This document shows, piece after piece, positions 1-10,322 of a stretch of 64,000 nucleotides of DNA. The stretch's first letter is position 1; each line of letters opens with the position of its first letter. Source of the DNA: Lactarius indigo (lineage: Eukaryota; Basidiomycota; Agaricomycetes; Russulales; Russulaceae); assembly GCA_025766275.1 (NCBI GenBank), contig JAFKAC010000006.1, positions 1,860,001-1,924,000 of the forward strand, in the 5' to 3' direction. The notes beneath the pieces were generated by a model. That model was not told where the DNA came from and made no database searches. It was given only the letters and a program-made list of their open reading frames with translations. The position numbers and the translations under genes are program-made.

Positions 1-3000
1 CACGAATGGGAACCTTGTCCTGGATCTCCCTGTTCCGCCAAAGCTTGTTCTGCCCCGCGTGGGCCAACCTGAGGTAATGAAGACGAGGTACACGGCAGTG
101 ACGTGCGACCCGGACGACTTTGAGAAGAGCGGCCACTTTTTGCGCCAAAACCAAATGAACCGACGTACTGAGTTGTTCATCTGCATAACCATGTACAATG
201 TAAGCCTTCCGCGTTCCTACGTGACCCGATCAGAGAAGCTGAAATGAGTTTAGGAAGACGAGATTCTGTTCTGCCGAACTTTGTATGGCGTTATGCGCAA
301 CATTGCGCACCTTTGTAGCCGTAAGAATTCGCATACGTGGGGCGTTGAGGCATGGAAGAAGGTAATCTCCGTCTCAACGTGAATGCTGGTGCTCCTGCTC
401 ACCTTTGCGTAAGGTGGTCGTGTGCATCGTCGCGGACGGTCGCAGGAAAGTACACCCACGCGTCCTCGACTGTCTGACTCTTCTTGGCGTGTATCAACCT
501 GGTGGCCACATGCGAAACTCTATCAACCATAAGCCAGTCACCGCACACTTGTTCGAGTATACGACATCCTTCGCGATCGACCCTAACTTGCACTTTAAAT
601 ATCCTGACAAGGGTATCGTGCCCACGCAGATCATCTTCTGTATGAAGGAGAAGAACCAGAAGAAGATCAATAGTCATCGCTGGTTCTTCAATGCTCTTGG
701 ACCTCTCTTGCAGGTACGGAAGTCCGGTAAAAAAAGTTTCCCTGGCACAATGCTGAGAAACGCGTACAGCCGAATATATGCGTACTCCTCGATGTGGGTA
801 CCAGGCCGGGACACAAGAGCATTTACTATCTCTGGAAAACGTTTGATCTCAACTCAAACGTGGGGGGCGCATGCGGCGAAATAGCAGCATACAAAGGCAA
901 GAACTGGTCCGCCTTATTGAACCCACTAGGCAAGTCGATCACCTAATGACAGACGCGAACTATGGATGACCCTCCTTACAGTCGCAGCCCAAAACTTCGA
1001 GTACAAGGTCAGCAACATCCTAGACAAACCCACAGAGAGCCTGTTCGGTTACATTAGCGTTTTGGTGCGTCAACTACAATGTGTCTGAGATACCGATTTC
1101 TGAGGACACGCTTGTAGCCAGGGGCTTTCTCAGCGTATAGGTACCATGCGCTACAGAACGACAAAACTGGACAAGGACCTTTAGCCTCGTACTTCAAGGG
1201 AGAGGTTCTGCATGGCCGGGATACTGACATTTTCACGTCGAACATGTGTGCGTCAGATGGCTGAATGCTTACGGTAGTGGGACTGACAACGAAACACAGA
1301 TCTTGCAGAGGATGTATGTCACTGTCAAGTATCTCGCGGCGCATACTAAGCTATTTCGCAGCGAATATTATGCTTCGAACTAGTCGCGAAGGCCAACTCC
1401 AACTGGTAGAGCCACCGGACATTCATTTCGTTTTTTTGTTTGTTGACTGGAGCGCATACAGGGTCCTTCGTTACGTGAAGAGCGCAGTTGGCGAAACTGA
1501 CGTGCCTGACGGCCTACCGGAGTTCATCAACCAGCGCAGGCGATGGCTAAATGGATCATTTTTCGCTGCCACATATGCGGTCGCCCACATCGGGCAGATG
1601 TTGTCGTCGGGCCATAGCCTCAGCCGCAAATCCATGCTTTTGCTCCAAGCGCTTTACAACGTCATCAACTTGATCGCTTCTTGGTTTGCAATCGTGAGTA
1701 ACCGCGAGGAGGTGACGGGTTGGGAGCGACGCTGATGGTTTTGTCCATTCAGGGTAATTTCTACTTATTCTTTGTGATCCTGTCATCGTCCTTGGAGTCG
1801 CCCGCGTTCCACATACACCCGATTCGGTACTTTAACTCGGTTATCCAGGTATAGTATTCTTCTGTTAGTCGTCGAAACGCAATCCTTTAAAGATGACCTC
1901 GCTTTAGTATCTCCTGGCATCCATCGTCATTGCTTGCTTCCTCTTCTCCATGGGCAACAAACCACGGTCGTAAGCTCTGTCTCTTCTTGAAAGCAGCTTT
2001 CTCGCTCACTCCATTACTAGGTCGAAATGGAAGTACAAGACGGTTGCCATCATCCTCGCAATCCTTATGGTCTATCTTCTCTTTGCCGCCGTAGAGTGCG
2101 CGATCGAAGCGGCGAGGCAAGGTGGGGCTGCGTATCAAATCATGTGGTTCAGCATAGTAGTCACATATGGAGGTGAGTCCCAGCTCACGGCGTGAAAAGC
2201 TCGTCGAGTCCTAATATCTTGTGAAGCCTATACTGTCGCCAGTTTCCTGGCATTTGATCCGTGGCACATGTTTACCAGCTTTTTACCTTACTTGTTGTTG
2301 TCTCCAACCTACATCAATATCCTCAACATGTGCGTGAAGCGCCGACGACGTCCTTGAAATATGCTAATACCCTCTTAGCTATGCATTTGCCAACCTCGAC
2401 GACGTACGTTCGAAAAGCAACTTGCTGCTTTCTCCCTACTGACCGACCTGCGTTAGATCTCATGGGGAACGAAAGGGGAAGACGCGGTCGAGATGGACTT
2501 GGGCGCGGTCATTCAAGACTCGCAATCCCGCGTGGACGTCGAGATGATCACAGAGGAAGCCGACGCAAATGCCCTCTATGACGAAGCGACCAACAACCTG
2601 AAATATCGGGCGCCTGTAATACGCCCAGACGCTGGTCGCGTCCAGTCCGCAGAGAAGGAGCAGGCCGCGAAGGAGTACTACGCTAGCGTGCGGACGAATG
2701 TGCGTTACGCCCTCGATCCCTTCTCTTACGCATGCCGCTGACCCTGGCACTTTTTCCCGCAGGTGTTGCTCGCGTGGGTCTTGTCCAATGTCAGTCAAGC
2801 AACACCCTCTCGCAGAACCAAATGCTGTATACTGAATTTATCTTTTTATCGCAGGGACTGCTTCTGGCCGGGATCTTGGGCGGTGGGCAGTCAGTTGATA
2901 CCTTCAAACCTGGGGGTGGTATAACCGCCGCCAAGGCCTACATGACCTTTGTTCTGGCGTTTGTCGGTCTCACGAGTATCATAGTAAGTCCTTCCTGGCA

Positions 3001-3095
3001 CTTTCGTGCGTCGTCGTGATGCTGAGGAGACCCACCCAACCCAGCGTTTCCTGGGCTGTACGTGCTACCTGATAGCTCGTGTATTCACTGGATAG
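1..3095 (+). CDS. CHS: Chitin synthase (class I-III type), 5' end outside window
   Basis: Membrane glycosyltransferase that polymerises UDP-GlcNAc into wall chitin. The reading frame is open from base 2 and passes through [48 protein letters not shown], the catalytic EDR (in LAEDRILC) and QRRRW (about 1532-1546). Several hydrophobic segments follow. Introns I can place: 200-253, 362-413, 714-769, 930-981 (GC-AG), 1065-1117, 1248-1299, 1314-1361, 1406-1461, 1694-1752, 1849-1907, and five or six more before the TAG at 3093-3095. One exon, 1300-1313, is only 14 nt. All joints keep frame, so this copy reads intact apart from the missing start, which lies left of the window. It is convergent with the coiled-coil gene at 3681. 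The subclass is not settled by eye. Confidence 0.95.
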
Positions 3096-3680
3096 GACAT
3101 TCCTTGGGGACATTCTATGGTGTGGATAGTATGTTTATGAACCGCCCCTAGTCGTAGCTTCGATCTCTTCGGAAGGCGGCGGTCTATTTTTATTTTTTTT
3201 TCCTGGACTCGTCACTGGGATGCTCGTCGAGTTGACATTCCGATTTTCACGACTGATTGATGGAACCATTGGCATGTTTTTTCTTGCCCGCGCTTTTTAG
3301 AGAACACGACGTATAATCATATATACTACCTGTACTTTGTCCGCAGGATCAGCCCAGTACTGTGTAACCTGCTTCGGCTTGTTCCCTTGGCCTTTCCTCC
3401 GCGACGTTGAATGTCGGATCTACGTTCTGACTTTAGAGTCCTCCTTGCCTTTCGTACCAGTCTGTTCTGTTAGTATCTCGGTGACAGATTCAGGAGTGCC
3501 AAGGCACGAAGGTCCACTAGTTCGCTCCCAGATTTCAGCTACAGTACGAACCGCATCCCATCGCCGCTGCAGGATCGCAATACCATAAATTACATTATTC
3601 ATAAATGATAGATGAAAGCACATATCAAAGCTAACAGAACATAAATCAGAGCAACGCCCAGGCCTGCTACACGCGGGCCC
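3096..3680. other. Convergent intergenic spacer
   Basis: Spacer between two 3' ends. It contains a T-rich tract at about 3186-3204 (T5 A T9), a likely part of the chitin synthase 3' UTR or polyadenylation region. A very similar T-rich tract sits just after the rad21 stop at about 10338. No gene seen. Confidence 0.5.
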
Positions 3681-5780
3681 CTACGAGATCTCGTCCAGGG
3701 TCATATCACCACTGACGTCGGCGACCGGCGGCAGATACTTCGCAGTAAAGTCCGCGTTGCCCGTGCCACTCCGCGCCGCCGAAGGGTGCACGTTCTGGCT
3801 CTGCGCGACGAGGGGCATGCGTCCGACGCGCGTCATCGTCGTCCGCGGCTTGCCTTCCGCGGGCACAGACAGGTACAAGCACAGTTCGCCACGGAGGCTC
3901 TCGATCTGCGCGGTCGCAGCGTCACGTTCGCGCGTTGCGACGATCAGCATCTAAAAAAAGTAAGCAATATTTCTTTTTGCAGCTCGATTGCAATCGCGCA
4001 CCTGTTTCGTTTCGGCCAATTCGCGGCGCACGCGGTCGAGGTACACGATACGCTGTGCGGGGTTGGTGTGGCCCAGGATCTCGGCGTTGAACTCGCTCAG
4101 CCGGTGCGCTTCGCTCTCGGCGAGCTCGTTCCGGGCCGCTAGAACTCCGACTTCGTCGACGAGGTTTTGGTATGCTTCACGATATCTCTCGGCATCTGCG
4201 AGGTCCACCGTCAACCTGGATTACGCGTATCAGCACAGAGAGTCAACGCGCGAGGGTTTAAATAATCACTGGTCTATCTCCGTCCGGAGTTCATCTTCTG
4301 CTACTTTGGACTGGTGTAGGCTAGTCGTGAGCTTGCTCGCGGTATCTTTCTCCTTCTGAAGTGCTTGTCTGTGTACCGTAGCTTGCTCCTTGCTCTGGGA
4401 CTTGACCTCCTTGACCTCCTGCATGAGTGCCATTTCTCTGATCTTCGCAGCATCCAGGGAGTCGGAAGTCTCTTCGAGTTGCTTCCGTGTCGCCTCTAAT
4501 TCGGCCCGTGCTGCGTGCAGGTCTGCTGTCGTTCCATCGTGGACGGTCTTTGCGGTTTGCAACTGGATCGCCTGCATCTGCGAGTTCAGTAGCTCCGCGT
4601 TCAGCTCCGTGCGCATCGCTGCGCACGACGAGACCAGCTGGTTATTGAGTTCAGCATAGACCCTCGCTAAATGTTGATCTCCGGAGGAAAGCGATTCCCT
4701 GATCTCGAGCTCGGAGAGCAGGAGCTCTCTCTGGTCCATGATTAATGTATCCACGAGCTGGGTATGGGTGTCGTTATCGTCGCCACTGTCGATACGAGGA
4801 TCCTTCCTGAAGTCTTGCAAGGCCGTCCTGTACAGACTCCTTTCGTCTTCGGCAGAGCGTAGTTGCGACTCCAAGAGATCGTTCGTCTCTTGGGATTGGC
4901 GAATGAGGCCAGCCAGCTCGGCCACTTGCGCCTCGGTACTGGCGAGTTTTCGCTCGAGCCGGAAAGAGCGGAACTGCAGCGAGTTCTGCTCGCGCCGTAG
5001 TCGATCGTGCGCAGCCTTGGACACTGTCTCCGCAACTAGCTTGCCGTAGTGCGTCGCCGCCTGGCCGAGCATGTCGCGCAGGCAACCCAATTGTGCAACA
5101 AGTTCCTCCTTCTCCATCTTGCCGCTCGCCCGATTGTCATCCAGCTCGGCTCTGACCTGCGCGATTTCTGCTCGTGCTTGCTCGAGCTGGGATCGGGTCT
5201 TCACGCTCTCGCCCGACCACCTTGTTTCTTCCGCCGTTTTTGCGTTGACCACGTCGCGCAAACGAGACTCGACGTCTTCCCGCCGCTTCTTCTCCATGCC
5301 GACAGCCGTCTCCAGTTCCGCAATGCGCCGTTCCCGTTCCTTGAATTCGTCGAGACGAGCTGCGTTCGTAGAGTTCAAAGCTTGCTTTGTGCGGACCGCC
5401 TCTTCGGATTTCGTTTTCAGCTTAGCGCATTCAGCCTCCGCGGAGCGTAGCTTCGCCCGCAGATCCTTGATTTCTGTTTGGTCTGCGAGTGCAGCTCTCT
5501 TCAAATCCTGGATTTTCGTGTCCTGAGCATCGACTTGCTTCTTCAACTTGTCGATCCGTGTCAATTGGTCTGTGCTAGTCTTCCGTACGGTCGAGAGCTC
5601 CTTCGTGAGGGCGTCAACGTTGGCCTGGTGCTGTCGAAGAATCAGGTAACCGCAAACACATGAAAGACGAAATGAAAGTCACACTTGTTTCTTTCCATCA
5701 GCATGAACCTTCTCCAGGTGTTCAAGTTTTCGTTGAAGTACCGCATACCTGTCCTTTTGTGCTTGCATGCTCGCTTGCAT
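3681..5780 (-). CDS. Coiled-coil protein with RHAMM/HMMR-like C-terminus
   Basis: The start ATG is at 5780-5778 (MQASMQAQKDRYAVLQRK); the stop is at 3683-3681. Introns are at 5631-5684, about 4215-4265 and about 3951-4000, all keeping frame. Nearly the whole protein (about 570 aa) is heptad-rich coiled coil with many E, K, R, Q and L. Near the C-terminus, about 4030-4110, it reads AEILGHTNPAQRIVYLDR, which resembles the GH-x-N-x2-Q-[KR]-I signature of vertebrate RHAMM and kinesin-15 tails (the HMMR C-terminal domain). That family binds spindle microtubules and motors. A spindle or microtubule role is therefore an inference from one motif. No motor domain is present. The short tail after it is polar and probably disordered. 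No frame breaks seen. Confidence 0.85.
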
Positions 5781-5872
5781 CTTGGTCGGAACGACGCAAA
5801 AGTCAAACTGCGGATTAGCGAGTGAATAAACAAACACAAACAGTCGCGTCGCGTCTGCTGGTCACGTGTCTA

Positions 5873-7780
5873 TTATGATTTGTCCCGGGCCGGTCCATTC
5901 CATCCTCTGCTGGTGTCCTGCCCTCGTCTTTGCCCATATTTGCTGTTGCCAGCCTCCCCTTTCTCCCTCATGACCCACTCCAACGCCGGAGATATAGTGT
6001 AGCCAAACTCTTTTAACTCTTCCGCAGCTATCGCATACCGCTCGTCCTTTTCCAGTACGCACCGTTGAATGATCGCCTCATAAACAGATAGTGGTGGAGA
6101 CAACTTCTCCGATTTCATCTCTTCGAGGTAGAAGAAAGCATCTTCGTATGTCTCCCCAGTAAGGCACAGCACAATCAACCGTTCGTATGTCCTCGCATCT
6201 GGCTTGATTTTAGCCGTCTTCAACTCTGTAACGAGCCGGTCGCCAAGTTCGCGATTCCCTGCCGCAATGCAGCCGGAAAGTAGGAAGTGATATGTGTCGA
6301 TCGTAGGCTTGACTCCTAATTCTGTGCACATTTTGTATGTTCCAAAGGCGCGTTGCAGGTCTCCAAGAGCCACCTGACGCTTGAATGACGACGTTAACAG
6401 CTGTAATGTCAATTATCTGGCCCTCTGCGTGAAGTGACTCCAGCGCATCCCAAGCGGCGTCTATGGCGTCCGTGTTAACCCGAATGGACTCGAAGATACA
6501 GTGAGCTGTATCAGCGTTCGGTTCGACGTCGTTCTGTCGCATCAAAGTTAGAGTGGAAAGAGCCTCCTTGATTTGACCTGTGCGACAAAAGGCCTCTATG
6601 ATCGGCGCAAAGTGGTGTTCCCGTAGCTCAACGTCAATAGTCTTCAGAACACGGTGCACGTCCATAGCCAGTTCAGGAAGCCCATGTCGACCGGCGGTAT
6701 GGAGCACCTCGACAGCGCACCCTTCGTCGGGCAGAACCTTGAGTTCGCTTGTGACCTTGGGCCATAAATGCAGAACTCCTTCTTTCTGGGAAAGGGAAAC
6801 GTAGTTAATAACGCGAGCCGGGACAGACTAGAAATGGCACCCACATAGAGACATTCGGAAGAGGAGAGTAGGCAAGATGCCCAGACGTGCATTCCCAATC
6901 TACGCACAGAAGCCGCTTCAAAATTCTCGGCCAGTTCCAGCGCAAGACGCGGCATCCTTCTCTGGGCAGCCAATATGATGATATCCTCGGCGGTTTTGAG
7001 GGTAGGAATTAATCCGCGACGCTCCATCTCGACGAGGAGCTTGAAGGCCATTTCCAAGTTCGACTCAACCAGATACCTCCGTATGAGTAAAGCATAGCTC
7101 CCCTCGGTGTGCTCAACACCAGCTTCCTTCATCATTTTAAGCACAGACCAAGTCGCTTCGTGAGGAGCATGACGAACAGCCTGTTTGGTGGAATTAAGAC
7201 TTAGGAACGTCTCTAGGGATACGAAACTCGTCAGATGCACCTGTAATAAAAACTTGAACGTTTCGATGTCAGGCGAAATTCCCAGTGCTTTCATATCATC
7301 GATGAGGGCCCAAGCCTCGTCCTCCATGGCATGTTTTGCAAAAAGTTCTATCGCAGAGTTGTATGTTAGAATATCTGGTCGAAGTCCGGATTCTTTCATT
7401 TCCTTGAGAGTCGTTACAAGCTTAGTGGAATGGCCAATATCCACAAACTGTCCGAGCCTGAGGTTGAAGGCCGCTGTGCCAGTGGACGACGCGGGCGGTT
7501 GCCGAAGTGACCACGGTCGTTTTCTCATCCCAGAAGCTCGCACATTCCCAGCCCCTGCGGAGGACCCGGAGGCGTAGCGCTGCGAGCGGTCCGGAGGGGG
7601 AGGGTGTCCCTGGAAGCGTTGGGAGAGAGCACCTAGTTGATACTAGTAAATATTAGGACCACCAGGAGCCACTATGAGGACATACCATTCGAGTACAGGG
7701 CAACCTGGTGCATCTGCTGCCTGGTTAGCTACGCGCTTCCGAGTGAGAGTGAGGGCAGTCCTAGACGAAGACGCGAGCAT
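5873..7780 (-). CDS. Pentatricopeptide repeat (PPR) protein, probably mitochondrial
   Basis: RNA-binding helical-repeat protein. The likely start is the ATG at 7780 (MLASSSRTALTLTRKR), an Arg/Ser-rich, acid-free leader typical of mitochondrial import. Repeats are clear, for example RPDILTYNSAIELFAK, then SPDIETFKFLL, VEPNADTAHCIFESI, VKPTIDTYHFLLSG and IKPDARTYERLI, roughly eight or more units. Introns are at about 7180-7240 and 6790-6845. The frame shifts between exon 1 (ends about 7686) and exon 2 (starts about 7631), and again near 6373-6374, where dropping one G (minus strand) joins VVIQAS to VALGDLQRAFG. These fit the extra-base pattern elsewhere. Role presumably in organelle RNA processing or translation; no one-to-one homologue recognised. 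Divergent with rad21. Confidence 0.88.
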
Positions 7781-7965
7781 GGCTGGCAAAACCTGACCAG
7801 ACTTCCGAGTTCGGTACACAGTATTGACACGTGATCGTGAGATACAGGCCCCAGTTTCGTCATCCACACCGTCGCCGTTGTTGACTCTTCCCCTTCCCCT
7901 TTTCTTTTTCCCTTTCCTCCTCATTCGCGCTTGACGCGTTCGCTTTCTCAGTCTTTTCTTGAATT
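7781..7965. promoter_or_regulatory. Short bidirectional promoter PPR gene / rad21
   Basis: Only 185 bp separate two divergent ATGs. The stretch has a CACGTG E-box at 7828-7833 (a bHLH-type site) and a long pyrimidine tract at about 7885-7921 directly upstream of rad21, a common core-promoter feature in filamentous fungi. Use of the E-box is inferred. Confidence 0.5.
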
Positions 7966-10322
7966 ATGGTACGTCGCGCTATGCAACTCGTTGTTAATGG
8001 CTCTGATTCGTGATTTTGAAGTTTTATTCCGAAGCAATCTTATCCCGACGCGGTCCCTTGGCCAAAGTATGGCTTGCCGCACACATGGAGCGGAAGCTCT
8101 CCAAAGCCCAGACTCTCCAGACTGATATAGAGCAATCAGTTGGTACGCTCTCATGTGAACCATCAAACGGCGTCTGTGATCGCTCAATGAAGAATTCGCA
8201 CAGACGCAATCATGGGGCAGGAGGTCGAGGTCATGGCTCTTCGGTTAAGTGGACAGTTACTCCTTGGCGTTGTGCGCATCTACAGTCGGAAGGCCAAATA
8301 TCTACTTGATGATTGCAATGAAGCTATTTTAAAGATCAAGATGGTGTGTATGCTGCTGCAACGAATCGAATCGAGCCTCACCACCAACCCGAACAGGCAT
8401 TCCGACCAGGTGTCGTTGACCTGACAGAAGACCAACTCGCTGTCAATCGTAATGCCATCACACTCCCCACCTCTAATCTCGATCTCGATATCCTGCTACC
8501 CGATTTTAACTGGTAAGCCACCCATCTCTAAAACAAACACTCCATTCATTGCTCCTAGGGACGTCGACTTCGAGGATCGAGAAATACAACCCAAAGGGCA
8601 CCATATGGCTCGCCAAGCTGATATCACGCTCGCAACCGCAGACGACCTTCAGTTCGGAGTCGACGATGGCGGATACGGTTTCGACTTGGGCCCATCAGAT
8701 GGTATTGGATCACAAGACTACGAAGTCGATCTCGGTTTGACTTTTGGCGATGAACCCGCGACTCCCCGCGAACGTAGTGAGGCCGATGATTTGAGTGTGG
8801 AAGTGGGTCGTGATGCTGCACCACCCCGAGCTCCTCGCGAGTCGCTCGATTCGCATCTTCTGGGACAAGGCGTAGAGGAAGTCGAATTACTCTCCCATCA
8901 TAGTCGAGCCCCTTCTGAACACCCGTTCGCCAACGACATGGATTTCGGCTTTTGGTCCGGAGGAAGGTCTGAATATCGACCTCGATCTCGACTTTGGCGA
9001 TCGCCCCGTCAGCGAAGGAGGCAAGACGCCAGAGCAAACTCGGTCACCTTCTAGAGCTTGTGCGTCACACCTGGTCTCTCATTTTTGTATCTCACTCCTG
9101 ACATTGGTTCCAGCGTCCCCGCTAAGCGAAGTGCCCGTTACTCCACCGGCGGACATAGAGATGGAAGCCCCAATTGTGGTTGTCGGAGAACAGGCAGAGC
9201 AACCTGGCGAACCTACTGTGGAAGAAAGGCGCAAGCGCAAGAAGAAACAAATTTTTGATGATCTCACTGAGCTAGAGGGTCGGGGGCGTGGTGGACTAGG
9301 ACCGCTCAACGCTGTGGACTGTCTCATCCATCCTCACTGATCATCAATACCTTCCGCGCTCCTCGGTCGTCATGCGCCTTCTCGAAATCCGCGAGGACCC
9401 TATCTCCCATTTCTTACCCACAAAGGTGACCCCGAACGGCACGTTCTTCTTTGCAGGACCTCCTGGCATCGCGCCCGAGTTGCAAGAGATGTTCATGCGA
9501 CCAGTAGCGACATTTGTTCCAGCAAGCAAGCGGCGAGGCACATCCCCGGAGAAGCCGCCAAGCAAGCGAGCGCGTATCGAACCAGAGGGCGAAATTAGCG
9601 CCGTTCCCGAGGATGAAGGCGAGCCCGGACAAGCGCGCCGTGCGAGCGTCGCACCAAGCCAAGGCGTCGGGAGCGAGATCCTCGGGCGCGAGAGCGTTGG
9701 CCCAGGATTTGAGTTTGACAACGCCGGGCTCGGAATGGAGGACTTCCAAATGGACATCAGCGGAGAGGACATACCTCCTGTGGAACTTGTTCGCGAGAAG
9801 TCTGTCGCACCGTCGGAGCTCACCCGCATCTCTCGCGCGAGCACACCCGCAGTGGAGGCAGCAGAGGGCGAGGAGACTTATGCTGACCTGGAATGTCCCA
9901 TAGCTGCATTCGACATGAAGGGCTCCAGCCAGGTATCAGAAGACAGCGCAGGCGCGAGTTCGGATGGGAAGGGGTACAGCAAGAACACCGTCCGCGCCCT
10001 CGGCATTGTCCGAAAGGAGCTGGAACTTGCCGAAGGCGACAGCGAGGACAAGGTCATGAGCTTCAACCACATGGCGACAAAGGTTAGTATCCCACACTTC
10101 CTAACTCGTGCGTACACTGATGGTTGCGTTTGTTTACAGGCGACGCGGCGCGCAGCAGCAGCGTTCTTTTTCGAGCTCCTCGTCCTCGGAACGCGCGACT
10201 GCGTCAAGTTGTCTCAATCAGCGCCATTCGCAAACATCGAGGTACACGCAAAAAACAAGCTATGGGAGCGTCAGCGGCACGGATCTATTGCACCATCTAT
10301 CTCTTCATCTATGGGCCTGTGA
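7966..10322 (+). CDS. rad21: Cohesin kleisin subunit Rad21/Scc1
   Basis: The alpha-kleisin closes the cohesin ring by bridging Smc1 and Smc3. The N-terminus reads [20 protein letters not shown] and [19 protein letters not shown], the classic Rad21/Rec8 N-terminal domain. The C-terminal winged helix is [18 protein letters not shown]. The middle is acidic and disordered. Exon 1 codes for the ATG alone (7966-7968). Further exons are 8022-8142, 8204-8343, 8397-8512, 8559 to about 9059, about 9114 to 10082 and 10140-10322. Two frame breaks vanish if one T is dropped near 8950-8953 and one at about 9320; the second restores [12 protein letters not shown]. It is more likely the mitotic Rad21 than meiotic Rec8, judged by the N-terminal fit. 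An essential single-copy gene, so the breaks are probably not biological. Confidence 0.93.

Noticed and set aside
1248..1361. Apparent break in chitin synthase after DIFTSNM
   Set aside because: Resolved by a 14-nt micro-exon between two proper introns, so the gene is not broken there.
3186..3204. T-rich tract seen also near 10338 as a possible dispersed repeat
   Set aside because: Simple low-complexity sequence at two 3' ends. Likely UTR or polyadenylation context, not a transposon.
9344..9844. 166-codon reverse frame inside rad21
   Set aside because: Shadow of the rad21 acidic region, with no homology of its own.
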